Part shown: in pieces, positions 45,893 to 58,202 of the stretch | How the letters are laid out: each line of letters starts with the position of its first letter | Numbering within the stretch: position 1 is the stretch's first letter | Assembly (NCBI GenBank): GCA_947646735.1 | Contig: CANTFK010000333.1 | Span: forward strand, 1-64,000 | Direction: 5' to 3' | Origin: Peronospora farinosa | Lineage: Eukaryota; Oomycota; Peronosporomycetes; Peronosporales; Peronosporaceae | DNA length: 64,000 nucleotides | Translations under genes and position numbers: made by a program | The notes under the pieces: generated by a model | What the model was told of the DNA's origin: nothing | The model's input: only the letters and a program-made list of their open reading frames with translations | The model's database searches: none

Positions 45893-46253
45893 AAAAATAT
45901 TATTATCTATATAATAAAAGACAAGAAAACAAGTTACAAGACAAACTTTGCTCACCATGTTCGTCGGAACCACGGGCACACATTGAAATTCATAACATAA
46001 TTAGACTTTTTTCACCCAAATAAAACGACAATATGAAGTCAATATACTACCGGCGTAGAATCTGCGCATTGTGTCCGTCGGAATGACGGGTGAACACCCT
46101 AGCAAATAGCTGCGTTTTAAGATGCCAATTCATTCTACTTTGCTCCATCAAAACGACGGGTGTACACCATAAAAGAGGTGGGTCGATAAAACATGGTGCA
46201 ATCATCCATCTATTCATCAGGATTTAGGCATTAATCTACAAATAAATGACTGT
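45893..46253. repeat. Helitron-like repeat, left flank of a Gypsy insertion
   Basis: Has TCTATATAATAAAAG at 45906-45920 and copies of the CCGTCGGAACGACGG hairpin near 45960 and 46076, the second followed by CACCCTAG. It is interrupted by the Gypsy at 46254 and resumes after 50133. Confidence 0.6.
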
Positions 46254-46445
46254 TGACACGCCCTTGGCTGGCAGAGAGGCAATCGGCTCCGAGAGCTTGC
46301 TGGAGAGGCTTCTGGAGATGTAGGTAGAAAAGAGAATGAATTCATTAAACAACCATAAGTCCTATCGTGCTTAACCTAACGTGCTGTCATAACCTGTCAA
46401 CTGTTGGCATGTCAGATACCATCTGTCATACCAACTGGCATGTCA
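46254..46445 (-). repeat. 3' LTR (192 bp) of the minus-strand Gypsy
   Basis: Starts TGACACGCCC and ends CTGGCATGTCA as printed. Differs from the other LTR by A versus G about 23 bases in. Confidence 0.92.
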
Positions 46446-46465
46446 TACTCCTCCCATGAAGCACT
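46446..46465 (-). other. Polypurine tract next to the 3' LTR
   Basis: On the minus strand the sequence directly before the LTR is GGGAGGAGTA, a normal second-strand primer site. Confidence 0.7.
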
Positions 46466-49400
46466 AGGCTGAACACTTAGCACGGAAAGATGCGGCGAAT
46501 GCTAACTCGTTCAGTTGATGCACCTTTGTCGATTGTGACGGTTCCATTGTTATGAACAGTTCGGATCGAATATGGTCCTTGCGAAACTGCATGTAATTTT
46601 GCGCGAAAGTTTTTGGGAACACGGAGCATGATGTGATCGCCGGGGTTGTAGAATCAAATGGGTTAACGGTTTTCATAGTCCTTGGTGGCAGTAAACCATA
46701 GTCTTGTTTGCCACCATGCACTTTTGCACGCTTGCACACCAAGCATCTCTTAATAAAGTCCACAATGGTCGCTTCCATGCTGGGCCAATACAAAATTTGG
46801 CGCATAGTCTTGTACAGACGTTTGCTAGCTGGATGTCCGAGGCTGCTATGATACCAATGTATTAAGTCATCCCGGAGCGTGGATGGAATAATTACTCGTT
46901 TTTGGTATGTCACCAAATTGCATCCGAGAAGTGAAACAATCTGATAATCCGGGTTGTTTGAGCCTGATAGACATGCTGACTTAATTTGTTGAATCATCGG
47001 GTCTTTGTCTTGATGTTGTCTAAGCACCGGGCCATGCATCACACACGGAGGGTCATCTGTGACAGCGCATATCTCGTCTATTGATGTCACCTTGTTCTGC
47101 GTAGTTTCATATTGCATTCTCGAGAATGTTTCTGCTCCAATGTTCTTGTCTCCCTTGATGTAGTGCATCGTCAGTTTATACTCGGATAGAAGCAATTTCT
47201 AGCGTTTAAACCGCATGTTCGTTTCCGTGGGGTAAATAAGGTTTTTATGGTCCGTATGGACCACAATTGGAAATCCCAGAAGCATAGTTCGATATGCCCG
47301 GAGTGTTTCTACAATCGAAAGCAATTCTAGTTCCATCGTTGTATAGTTAAGCTGGTTCTTATTGAGTGCACGAGAGTAACATGCGATGATCTTGTGATCT
47401 TGCATGATGATGCCACCAAGTTGTTTTCCACTGGCATCGGCATACAAATGAAATGGTTTCGTAAAGTCGGGAAAGGCTAGGAGAACTGCCTCCGCAAATG
47501 CTCTTTGTATATCCCGAAATGCCTTCGTATCACTTAGAAGCCATGTAAACGGAACCTTTGCACTTGTCAATCGATGCAATGGCTGGTACAATGCGGTTTT
47601 GTTTGGCACCGTGTCACGGTAATAGTTAATCATGCCCAAAAATCGTCGAAGATCTTTTCTCTTTCGCGGTATCGCAAGCTGCTTGATTGCTTGAATCTTT
47701 TTTGCTTGCGGCCTCATGCCGTCCGCAGTCAGTGTATAGCCCAGGTAATCTACTTCCGGTCGTAAAAGATGACATTTTTTTCCATTTAATGTGGTCAAGT
47801 CGCTCGAACACCACCCGAAGATGCTCTAAGTGTTCCATTTCATTACGGGAAAAAATTAGCAGATCGTCCAAATATGCAACGACGAATTCCAGATCGCCAA
47901 ATATCTTTTCCATGCAGGCTTGATATTCGTCAGGTGCGGTAGAAATTCCCATTGGCAGACGCTTGTACTGATACTTACCGAATGGTAGACAAAAAGCAGT
48001 AAGCGGACGGCTTTCTTTATCCAATTGTCTAGCGTAGTATCCCATGTTGGCATCCAGTGTTGTTATACATCGTGCATTTGCGAGACGTAGCAGAATCTCG
48101 CGGATTCGAGGAACGAAGTATGGACTTCGACGTAGCCAATGGTTTAGCACTCGAGAGTCAATTAGAAGTCGCAGTGAACCATTTGATTTAGGCACAAAAA
48201 AGGCTGGACTAGCCATTTCAGAATTGTAAATTTGTTCCAGTACATCCAGCTTAATAAGACGCTGGATCTCTGCCTTTGCTGCATTCTCGAGGCTGCGTGG
48301 GATCGGATAAGGCTTGGCGTGTACTGGTTTATACTCTGGTGACAGTGGTAACACGTAATCAGCGAACCGCATGCGTCCCAAATGACCGTCATATAAATGG
48401 CGATACTTCTCGAGCAGATCCAAATACTGCCTGGAGACGTCGGTATCGAGATGTTCTGGAAGCAAGTCTTTTGGATCAGCAGCTGAATCCGCTAGCTCTT
48501 TATACTCTTCCAGACATTCTGTGTCGGCGGCTAGTTGGGGCGGTTCGTTAATGGTCTTTCCAGTGTTAATAGTTATACACTGATCTTCCCATTGAACAGT
48601 CCGGTCTCGAAAACTTATCGTAATTCCCAGCGCTTGCAGAAGATCTCGTCCAATTACCATAGTATCTTTGCTGGCCTCAACCACTTGAAAGCGGTGCGTG
48701 ATGACTGATTCAGGCTTTAATTGCGTAAAGCGAAATTGGGCGACTATGGTCCCACTGCTAGCTACCTCTTGGCCTATGGTTTTAAACACCGTAACCGTAT
48801 GTGATTCCACCTTATATCCGTATTTCGTGCTCGCATCCACAAAAGACTTATTGACAATACTTCTTGAGGCGCCCGTGTCCAGAAGCGCACTAAAGTGGTT
48901 CTTGTCGTGTCGGAGCTGGGCTGTGATGCGAAGCGGTGCTGTTGTTATCTTCGGTGTATGCTGAACTAGTCCAATAAGCTTGCACTCGTCGTCACTGCTT
49001 GAGTCTTCCTCATTGAATATTATTGGGTATTTATATTCTTCAACTTTTTCCTCCACTTGCGAGTGCTCCTCTTTTTGCTTTTTGAGGGCAAAGCAATCGC
49101 TAGTATTATGCGATCGTGTCTTATGATAAGAGCACCACTTATCTCCTTCGGACTTCGCCGTGTACTTTGTTACTTGCTTCTTGTTGCTGGGTTGGTAGGG
49201 GCTCTTGTGCTCACTATTACGTGCGTGATCCTTGTTGCGACCGCCTTTGTTTCTATGGCCTTCTTGTGAAGATGACCCCTTGTGTAATCTTTCTTGTTTC
49301 TCAAGGCGTAAAAAGTAAAGTATCATTTCGTTGAGCGTATCAGGGATGACACCCACCGCTGCCAACTTATCTTGCCATGATGTCGGAATCCCTCGCTTGA

Positions 49401-49882
49401 AGTAGCGGCGCATTTGCACATCTGGTATCACCTCCGCGTCCTGCGGAAGCTCAACGAATAAACGAATTTTTCACGAAAACGCTGAGAAAACTTTAGGACA
49501 CTTTCATCCCGTCGCTTTGTCATGTTCCATAATTCATTGTCCAGATCTTCGCTAAAATCTTCTGGTACTGAGAGCAGCCTCACAGCGGTAAAGAAACGGT
49601 CAAAAGTCCAACTATTGGTTCTTGCTTCGATCACCAAGAGGTTTACGTCGTATGCGAGGTCCCCCTCAATCAGATCTATAAGGTTACGGCTCTTTGCTCA
49701 TCATTCCACCCTTTCTTCTTTGCAAGGCTTTGGAAGTCACAACTCCACTTGAGATAGTCCCGCGGACTTCCTCCTTTAAACTTGTTCATTTTAACTTGCA
49801 TGGTATCAGCCGGGATTCCGTCTTGGGCTGGTGAGATCACCACCGTATAAGTGACGTAGTCGTTTTCATCGTATCTGCACAT
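46464..49882 (-). pseudogene. Gypsy gag-pol, frameshifted and lacking the integrase core
   Basis: Minus-strand order: gag start (49882) with frame breaks near 49660 and 49430; zinc motif WCSYHKTRSHNTSDC (C-H-H-C type); protease LLDTGASRSIV; RT with YLDDLLIFSRN; a frame break near 47795; RT end VDYLGYTLTADG; RNase H LYADASGKQLGG; an in-frame TAG at 47196-47198 where Trp is expected; integrase zinc domain HYHSSLGHPASKRLY to CLVCKRAK. After LLPPRTMKTVNPFD the sequence jumps to a short region near the 3' end, so the whole D,D,E core is absent. The nearly identical LTRs suggest that it moved with proteins supplied by a related copy. Confidence 0.8.
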
Positions 49883-49941
49883 GATAATATTGTTTTGATT
49901 ACGGATTTAATTCTCTTGAGTTCAAATTTCAAATTTCAAAA

Positions 49942-50133
49942 TGACACGCCCTTGGCTGGCAGAGGGGCAATCGGCTCCGAGAGCTTGCTGGAGAGGCTTC
50001 TGGAGATGTAGGTAGAAAAGAGAATGAATTCATTAAACAACCATAAGTCCTATCGTGCTTAACCTAACGTGCTGTCATAACCTGTCAACTGTTGGCATGT
50101 CAGATACCATCTGTCATACCAACTGGCATGTCA
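49942..50133 (-). repeat. 5' LTR (192 bp) of the minus-strand Gypsy
   Basis: Matches 46254-46445 except for one base. The sequence just inside it is AT-rich and I could not match it to a tRNA primer site. Confidence 0.92.
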
Positions 50134-50319
50134 CTGTATATTATAGCGTTACAGAAATTCGCTAATGTTTACCCGGTGGAACGACGGGTTTACATTGGCC
50201 TAAATACACATTGACTTCAATACCTATTACCTAATTTAACCTGATATTCGAAGCAGAGTGATTGACCAGTATACATGTACAGTAGGGGTACCCGTCGGAA
50301 CGACGGGTAAGTACCCTCG

Positions 50320-51115
50320 TCTATATAATAAAAGAATACTGTCCGTCTGTCTGTCTGTTTGATCCTTTTCCGGCCTTCGGATTGGCTACTTTTGCATTAT
50401 TTGCTAATTTTGGATTGGCTGATTATGCATTTTTGGCTCATTTTGCAATGGCTGACTATGCATTTTTGTATCGATAATTACATGTGCGATCTCCATAACA
50501 GAGTGTCCATAGGTCGTGCTTCTATCTATAAAACGAATATACGATACGATTGGACACATACGTGTTCATATTTGATAAAAGCACAGCTTATTTATAAATA
50601 TAAGATGAAACACATGCTTTATACTCGTTTTAATTCATGGGCTCAGTGCTCAAATAATACACTAGAAAGTTGGCAAAAGCAAGCGATCTCATCAGGTTGT
50701 ATTAAAGTTGCTTACAATAAGTGATGTGACCCATATGTGTTGTATGTGTATTTTGTATATATTGTTACGTGAGCAGATTTCCGTGAAAGAATTTAGTTCA
50801 TCCCCGGGTGTCCTTATGTCGTGCTTCTATCTATATAAAGAATATACGAAACGATGGCACACTTAAATGTTCATATGCATCCTTTCCTATTGCAATAATA
50901 AACGCAGCTTTTTTATAATAGTAGATGAGACACATGCTTTTGATTCGTTTTTAAAACATGGGCTCCGTGCTCAACTAATACACTAATAGTGGCAAAAGAA
51001 AGCGTATTGATCAGGTTGAACTGGATGCAGGTACAATAAGCGAATCGACTCGAATGTATAGATCATATATATTCATTTACCTGGGTCAATAGGACATTCT
51101 ACATGACGGGCTTAC
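50320..51115 (+). repeat. Helitron-like repeat, copy A (left part)
   Basis: Begins TCTATATAATAAAAG at 50320-50334 and is closely similar to copy B at 58203. It carries an internal partial duplication: the segment around cgtgcttctatctat occurs near 50515 and again near 50820. A Copia element is inserted at its CTTAC (51111-51115), and the sequence continues at 57234. Confidence 0.8.
51111..51115 (+). repeat. Target-site duplication CTTAC, left
   Basis: CTTAC precedes the left LTR and follows the right LTR (57234-57238). The empty site in copy B (58687-58691) has it once. Confidence 0.92.
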
Positions 51116-51312
51116 AGTTGAAACTTCAAGTCAACAGTGGTACTATCACCAAGGCCCCAGATCATCCATTACCTTCTTTCGTGATGTCACGATCTACATC
51201 ATTACATGTTACAGGCAGATTAACACAACTGCACTTCTATACATCTCATTCTGGGATTAACCCTCACGGGAACAATACACAATCTTCTTCTATCTAAAGT
51301 CCTCTGCCAACT
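51116..51312 (+). repeat. 5' LTR of the Copia element (197 bp)
   Basis: Identical by eye to 57037-57233; terminal inverted AGTTG...CAACT. Confidence 0.92.
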
Positions 51313-51326
51313 GGTTCTGAGCCCAA
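51313..51326 (+). other. Probable primer-binding site
   Basis: Begins ggttctgagccc directly after the LTR; with the last LTR base it reads TGGTTCTGAG, similar to the TGGTATCAGAGC class used by initiator tRNA-Met. Confidence 0.5.
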
Positions 51327-51358
51327 AACCACTTCCCAGAGTTTGAAAGAAGAACATC

Positions 51359-54300
51359 ATGGACCCTCTGGTCGATGACAATGACACTTCAATGCCTGAG
51401 AGCCATCTGACTCGATCCAGCCCTTCCTCATCAGATACTTCCCTTATGAGTATTACATCAGCGAGCCAAAAATACACCTCTTCCACGCTCGCGGGCCCGA
51501 CAGCCCTCACTGAAGCAGCATCAGTAATGATGGTTCAAGCGCGTTTGCTTCAAACAATTGAGCTCGCATCCGTTCCGCAAATCCAACAGCTTTTTATGAG
51601 CGCAACAAACGCCGTTCTTGAAGCCAGCGCCATGATTGCTACTTTCCCACTCGAATTGCAAGCCACGTTAGTCAATGAAGAAGCTGTGGCTGGAGAAGAC
51701 AATGCTTCAACAATTGTCACTGCAACTCCAAACCAAATCGGAATCCTCACACATCACAATAAGGAGCTCCACAATTTACTACAGACCTTCCAGCATGACG
51801 TCACAACAGTTCGAGATCAGCGCAATGCACTGCAAGATACGGTAAACCAACTTATCGAACACCTTTTTAAGCTAATTGAAGACATCGCCAATCAACGCAT
51901 CCAGTTCAACACACAACTCAACAGTAAAACCGCTGAGGCAACTGCAGCAAATACAGCATTGGTTGAACGCACACGAGCACTACAAGAACAAATTGAGAGA
52001 GCCGAGCAACATAATGAAACGGCACTAAACAACTGCCGCGCAGAGCACCAAGTAGTCGCGGAACGATTCCATCAAGAAATTACTCGTCTCTTACAGCGCA
52101 GCGAACGTCTTCAATCCGAGCATGTCAAGACCATGGTAGCTTTAACTGAGCATCAAACTATCAGTCAATCTGCTCAGGATTCGTTGGCCTGCACACTTCA
52201 AGCCGAGCACGAAATTCGAGACCAGCTTACAAAATCAATTGATCATTATCGTGTCGCCCAGGAAGAGGCGCTAAGTCGTATTACTGAAGCCCAACACATA
52301 AAAAATTTCATGGAGATTAAATTGGTACAAGAAACCGCTCGAGCCAATGCTGCCGAAGATCGCCTGACTGCAGAAATAGCGACTCGAGCTTCCTTAGAAG
52401 AACGACTTCAGTCCCTGCAATATCGCTACGAAGTATTATTGCGCGATACACTGCCTCCACTTTCGACCCACACATCACGTATGGACCGTGATCAACCTTC
52501 ACCTATTAATTCTGAAAACCTTTCGATTAATCCGGCTCATCAAGAAGCTCAAGTGCCACTTCCGACCTATGATTTTGTGCCACCGCGCACCCAACGGTCG
52601 CCAGCACCGACACAAAACACACCACCACCGCAAAATTCAGGTTCATCTCCAGGACTAGCTCTATCTCCAAATTTATCTCCAGACCCAAGTTCTCCATCGC
52701 CAGCTTCAAGTCCTGTCCTCGCACCTCCAGTGCTAGCGTTACATACGGTATCCCGGATCAAGGAAGTCAAGTGTGAGATGTTTACCGGCAAGGATAAATA
52801 CCCTGGTCTAGGGGGCGGCTTTGATCTTTTTATGCGCAAGTTTAAACAAGCCATTCTAAGTGAAAGTCGACGTAACAACTCAACGTATACGGATGAATTA
52901 CGTGAGACATTTCTCGTCACCTTTCTTGACGGCGCCGCCTCGGACTTTTATTTTCAGTTCCTGGACGAGTTTATCGACTCACACAACCGCAATCCTTCGT
53001 ACCAAGAAGTCCAAGCAGCTTTGCGTGAAGAGTTCCGGTGCAAGCTATCGCAATCACGCCTGAGCGACTATCTAAACAAGCCTAAGAAACCAGAGCAAAC
53101 ATGGCACGGGTACTACGCATATCTGCGCCACGTTGGGAAAGAAATGGGCGGTGATCAAAACGCCCTTATCCTGGAAGCATTTTGCAAAAATGCCTCCACA
53201 GATCCAGGGATCCAGCTTCAGCTCGCCAGCGTCATCGACTATAACGCTACCAACATCAACGACGAAATAAATAAAGCCTTTACGCTCCTGACGAAGCTTT
53301 TGGGTGATGGCCGCAAGTCGAGTAGCCACAGCCAGCGTTCTTCAAATGCAAAGGCAAATATAAATAGAGCCTCTGCAGCTTCAGTGACAGCATCTACGCA
53401 AGTATCAGCGAAACCTAAATTACCTCAGTACAGCTCTACGAGTCGCTCGCGACCCAAAGACGGCATTAAACCATGCTGGGTCTGCAAGACGACAGAACAC
53501 AAAACATTTGACTGCCCAGTGATCCCAGACGCTCAACGCCGAGTCGGACAAGCCAGCGTTGCCACCGCAGTAAGCCCTACTGATCATGCCGCCGAATCGT
53601 ATGTCGTCGAGGGTGCTGACGACACAATTATCGACTCAACTGGGGAATGTTTTTTTCTCGGGTCGGCAGAAGAGTGTATCGATCATGGATCTCCGTTGGA
53701 CTCTCCTACCCCTAATGCCTTTATTGGTGCTGACGCATGCATCGTACTTCAATCCCGCGACGCTAAGTTGCCAACTTCGACAAAGTGGCTTATTGACAGC
53801 GGCGCTACCCATCATTTTACGAACAACGCAGCTGCAATTATCACGCCCACACCCAGTTTCTTACGAGTCCGTGTCGCAAATGGTTCCGTGCTTCAGGCCG
53901 TTAGCAAAGGCAGCGTACTGCTAAAGACGATCACAAACGGAACGGTCACCCGATTTGTGCTCACTGATGTGCACTACGTCCCTGCTATGCCACGAAACCT
54001 GCTTTCTGTTTCTAAGCTTATCGATCAAGACTTTGTGGTTTCATTCTCCCGTCACTGTACGCTCTCTACGGATGATCGTATCATCGCCCGTGCCCCTCGA
54101 GAATTACGTCTTTGGTCACTTTCCACAATATCTGATACTGCTGATGAGGCTGCTGCTTTTCTCGCTCGAATTGAAAGCTCCACCCTTCGCAAGTGGCATG
54201 AGCGGCTAGGTCATCTGAACTACCAAAATGTTGTTCGTATGGCTGACAAGTGGCTTGCGGCCGGTATAAAGCTGACAAATCGAACCATGCCTTTTTGTTT

Positions 54301-57013
54301 GCAGTGTGCTGAAGCTAAGCAAACTCGCAACCGTCAAGGTAAACAAGACACTTCAAGATCAGCTCCTACAGACGAGGTTGGTGCCGTCATCGGCTTAGAC
54401 CTTAAAATCAACATCTCTTCAGTCGACCGGAAGGGACACAAGCACGTTCTCACCATTGTTGACTATGCTTCTGGGTACAACTATGTCTACTTGCTAAAAA
54501 CGAAAAATGAAGCCTTCGACAAATTCGTAAATTTTCACGCAAATTTCCAACGGCAATTTGATGTTCGAGTCAAATGCATTCGTTCGGATCCTGGTGGTGA
54601 ATTTGTTAATGACAAGATGAGGCAATATTTGCAGCGCCATGGAATCCTACACCAGACAACCGAAACAGACACTTCCGTTCAAAATGGCAAGGCCGAGCGC
54701 TTCCATCGCACGCTGTTTAATACAACTCGAGCAATGCTCTGGTCATCTGGTATGCAGACATAATTTTGGAGAGACGCTATACTCTACTCCAGCACAATGC
54801 GCAACTACCTCCCTACCCGCGGTAATGCAGACCGCCGTTCACCTCTCGAAGTACTTACGGGAAAAGTACCCGACGTCAGCCACTTGCTCAAATTCGGTGC
54901 CCGCTGCACCGTAAGGCTAGAGCATGCAGTTGCAAAGCTCCGAACAGGCGCTCATTCTCGGCATCGACCCCGTTAACAATGGCTACAATCTCTATCTTCC
55001 CCGTACCAAGACGTATTTGACCAGCTCCAACATCCAAAATGTCGATCGCGTTGATATCGATGCCGCTGGTGACCTCGTCGACACCTTCGATACACTTGAC
55101 GCTGTCCCCAGCACATTTCATCCCCAGGCTCAGCAAATGTCCGATCGTGCCGCTACCACCGACGCTCTTCACAAGACCACGCCAGTGTCTGAGGGGGAGC
55201 CATCACCCGATCATCTTGATCGGACCAGTGAAGTTTCAGGCAGCGACGACGACGATGACTTCAAGACAGGCGAACCAATTGACGACGTCACACTTACCAA
55301 GCGCCAAATCGACAGTGTATTCGGGGTCCACAAGCGCGGTGCTCAATTTCCCATTGAAGACTTCGAGCTACCTGCGTCCCTTCTTCTCGACGTCACCGGT
55401 ATTTCCGGTGCAGCAATGATGGCCCTTCATATCTCTGATGGTGTTCCGGACCCTAAAAATATTCGCGAAGCAATGGCAAGTCCATTTTGGCCACAGCTAA
55501 AGGAAGCTATGATCCAAGAGCTGGACCAGTTGTGTAAGAATGGTACATGGGAGGAAGCCGTCCCACCACCTGGGGCCAAGGTCGTGTCAACAAGATGGGT
55601 TTTCAAGATCAAATACAACTCGATGGGAGAACTCGACAAGTTTAAGGCCCGGCTCGTGGCAAGAGGATTCACCCAACGCTATGGTGTCGATTTCAGCGAA
55701 ACATACTCTCCGGTACTAAAAATGGCAAGCGCGCGATTTCTTATTACGCTTGGAGCTCAGTGGGGCTGTAAAGTTCGCCATGGTGACGTTCCCAATGCCT
55801 ACCTTCGTGCACCGATTGATCGCCCGATCTACGTGAAACCGCCACACGGATCCCCAGCCGAAGGAGCAGTTTATCGATTGCTGAAGAGCCTTTACGGATT
55901 GAAACAGAGCGGACGACTTTGGAACGACTTAATTCATAGCTTTCTTCTCGAGTGTGGTTACACACAAAGCCGCCAAGATCCGTGCGTCTACTTCAAACAT
56001 GAAGCCATCGGCACTACAGTTGTCGGCCTTTACGTCGACGATGTCATTATAATTGCACAGGATGACTCCCTATCTGAGACTCTTATGCAACAGCTCCACG
56101 ATAAATTCGACATCAACGATTTGGGGTTAATCAGCAAGTGCCTCGGTATTAATGTGGAGACAACGGATTACGGCTACTTTCTTCAACAACAGCACAACAT
56201 CGATGCTCTCCTCACTAGGCTCGAAATGACGAATTGTACTACCCGTTCGACGCCAATGGAAGAAAAACACAAGCTATACGATCCAAACTCGAGTCTCTTT
56301 TCAAACAAACGACTCTACCAAGAAGTTATGGGGTCATTATTGTGAATCTCCAACTGCACTCGTCCCGATATCACTACGACCGTGAATCTTCTGTGTAGAG
56401 CGACACACGCACCCACCACCAAACACTGGAGTTGTGTAAAGCGCCTCATGCGATATCTCAAAGGCACTTCGACTCATGGCATTTTTATCAAGAAGCTCAA
56501 CTCAGTTCAACCGCAACCACGCCTGAAAGTCTACAGTGACGCATCATGGGCCGATTCCAAGCTAGACGCTAAGTCCACGACCGGTGTTTCCTAACAATGA
56601 ATGGTTCGCCTATATCGTGGTAATCCAAGAAGCAACCCGTCGTCGCATTATCTACCATGGAAGCTGAGTACATTGCTGGTGCAACAGGTGTGAGTGAATG
56701 CCTCTGGGTAAAAGATCTCCTATCGGAGCTTAAACTCACAACAAACCACGAACCGCTTTCGCTAATTGTTGACAATCAAGCTGCAATTATGAACATGGAG
56801 AACAGCGTCAGCTCACCTCGCAGCAAACACAACAACATCCGGTTCCATTTTGTTCGCGACAATGTACAAGCCAAGCGTGTCACGGTCCACTACTGCTCAA
56901 CATCAGAAATGCTTGCAGACATCCTGACCAAACCACTCGGCCGTATCAAGCATGACCGCTTCACCAGAGCACTGCACGTCATGAGTCGAGATGAGTTCAA
57001 GGTCATCAGCTAA
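51359..57013 (+). pseudogene. Copia gag-pol polyprotein gene, interrupted
   Basis: Open from ATG 51359 for 1,134 codons. The N-terminal half is coiled coil, then a Pro-rich linker and the gag core (FKQAILSESRR, YYAYLRHVGKEMGG). Next are a zinc knuckle CWVCKTTEHKTFDC, protease WLIDSGATHHFTNN, GAG-pre-integrase KWHERLGHLNYQN, and integrase D, D and E in GLDLKINIS, RSDPGGEF and NGKAERFHR. Lesions: in-frame TAA at 54761-54763, a frameshift near 54910, in-frame TGA at 56343-56345, a frameshift near 56590 and a TAA near 56618. RT (YVDDVIIIAQDD) lies at 55500-56345, and RNase H with MEAEYIAGATG runs to 57013. Confidence 0.88.
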
Positions 57014-57036
57014 GCCCTGCTTGACTTGTGGGGGAG

Positions 57037-57233
57037 AGTTGAAACTTCAAGTCAACAGTGGTACTATCACCAAGGCCCCAGATCATCCATTACCTTCTTT
57101 CGTGATGTCACGATCTACATCATTACATGTTACAGGCAGATTAACACAACTGCACTTCTATACATCTCATTCTGGGATTAACCCTCACGGGAACAATACA
57201 CAATCTTCTTCTATCTAAAGTCCTCTGCCAACT
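57037..57233 (+). repeat. 3' LTR of the Copia element (197 bp)
   Basis: Copy of 51116-51312, followed by CTTAC at 57234-57238. Confidence 0.92.
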
Positions 57234-57238
57234 CTTAC

Positions 57239-58202
57239 ATCCACCTTGATACCGATAACTTTACCTTATTGAACCGAATATGTAGAAGTAAAGAGATGGG
57301 TACGAATATCAAACGACAGACGTCGCTTACTGTGTCCGTCAGAACGACAGGTACACATAGACCTGCGAAACGACGGGTACACATTGACCTGCGAAATGGC
57401 AGGTATACTGACACGCCATTGACTGGCAGAGGGACAATCTGTTATACCAACTGGCATGTCAATACATTGACCGACGTCGCCAGGTACATACTGACTTTTA
57501 TACCCATTGACATCATAGTCACAATGACTCGACCCAACCAGATATTTGAAATTGAATTAATGGATCTATATACCGACCTTCACTAACTTTCATACTTATC
57601 AACTTACGTAAAGCAACCTGATATTCTAAGGAAAGAGATAAATTTGAATACTGGCAGCATAAAATTTGTGCACCTATTCGTCGGAACGACGGGTCAACAC
57701 CATTACTTATTTGCATCAACGTAAGCACATTTCCATCATTGTTATTTCAATTAGTAATTTTTTATGAGGTCTAGCAATCTATTTTGTCGGACATCCATCT
57801 ATAGAAATGGGTATCATGACTGAAATTTATATTGTAAAATCTATATAATAACTCCGTCCATCATTCTATAACAATGAACAGAAAATTCACAGAGCGCGTG
57901 TACACATTAAGCTTCATACCCATCACTTTACAGAGTCAACCAGAGATTAAAAATAGGAAATGGGTACCAACATTTACATGCACCATGTCCGTCGGACAAC
58001 GGGTGAACACTTTAACTTTTGAAACGACAGGTACGCATTGACCTTCATACACATTACCTTTAGAACGAATCAATCACCTAAGTCAATATACGATTAGCGT
58101 CAAATTTGTGCACCTATCGGTCGAAACGACGGGAACACCCCCATATACGTATTATTAATAGCATAAAACCATGTACGTCGGAACGACGGGTACACACCCT
58201 AG
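57239..58202. repeat. Helitron-like repeat, right part of copy A and neighbouring units
   Basis: Continues copy A after the Copia insertion (compare 58692-58800). Repeated hairpins of the CCGTCGGAACGACGG type occur near 57338, 57680, 57988 and 58175. The last is followed by ACACACCCTAG and then directly by TCTATATAATAAAAG of copy B, as if a 3' end abuts a 5' end. Confidence 0.65.
57409..57461. mobile_element. 53-bp miniature LTR with its own target duplication
   Basis: Its two ends match the ends of the 192-bp Gypsy LTR (TGACACGCC... and ...ACCAACTGGCATGTCA), with the middle missing. It is flanked by ATAC at 57405-57408 and 57462-57465, the same 4-bp duplication length as the full Gypsy. Confidence 0.75.

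Larger units (their letters stand above)
46254..50133 (-). mobile_element. Ty3/Gypsy retrotransposon with intact LTRs and deleted integrase core
   Basis: 3,880 bp. The two 192-bp LTRs differ at one base by my reading, begin TGACA and end TGTCA, and are flanked by the 4-bp target duplication CTGT (46250-46253 and 50134-50137). Read on the minus strand: gag, protease, RT, RNase H, integrase zinc domain, then a jump to the 3' end. A purine-rich tract abuts the 3' LTR. The near-identical LTRs point to a recent insertion, yet this copy cannot supply its own integrase. Confidence 0.9.
51116..57233 (+). mobile_element. Ty1/Copia retrotransposon with apparently identical LTRs
   Basis: 6,118 bp. LTR 51116-51312, primer site directly after (tggttctgagccc), gag-pol, purine tract gtgggggag directly before the right LTR, LTR 57037-57233, and 5-bp target duplication. 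The LTRs are 197 bp with AGTTG/CAACT ends, and I found no difference between them. The coding region has three stops and two frameshifts, so the copy is young but defective. Confidence 0.93.

Noticed and set aside
47770..47800. Seven-A run as the cause of the RT frameshift in the minus-strand Gypsy
   Set aside because: The frames already diverge before the run (at CACATTAAA), so a homopolymer error alone does not explain it.
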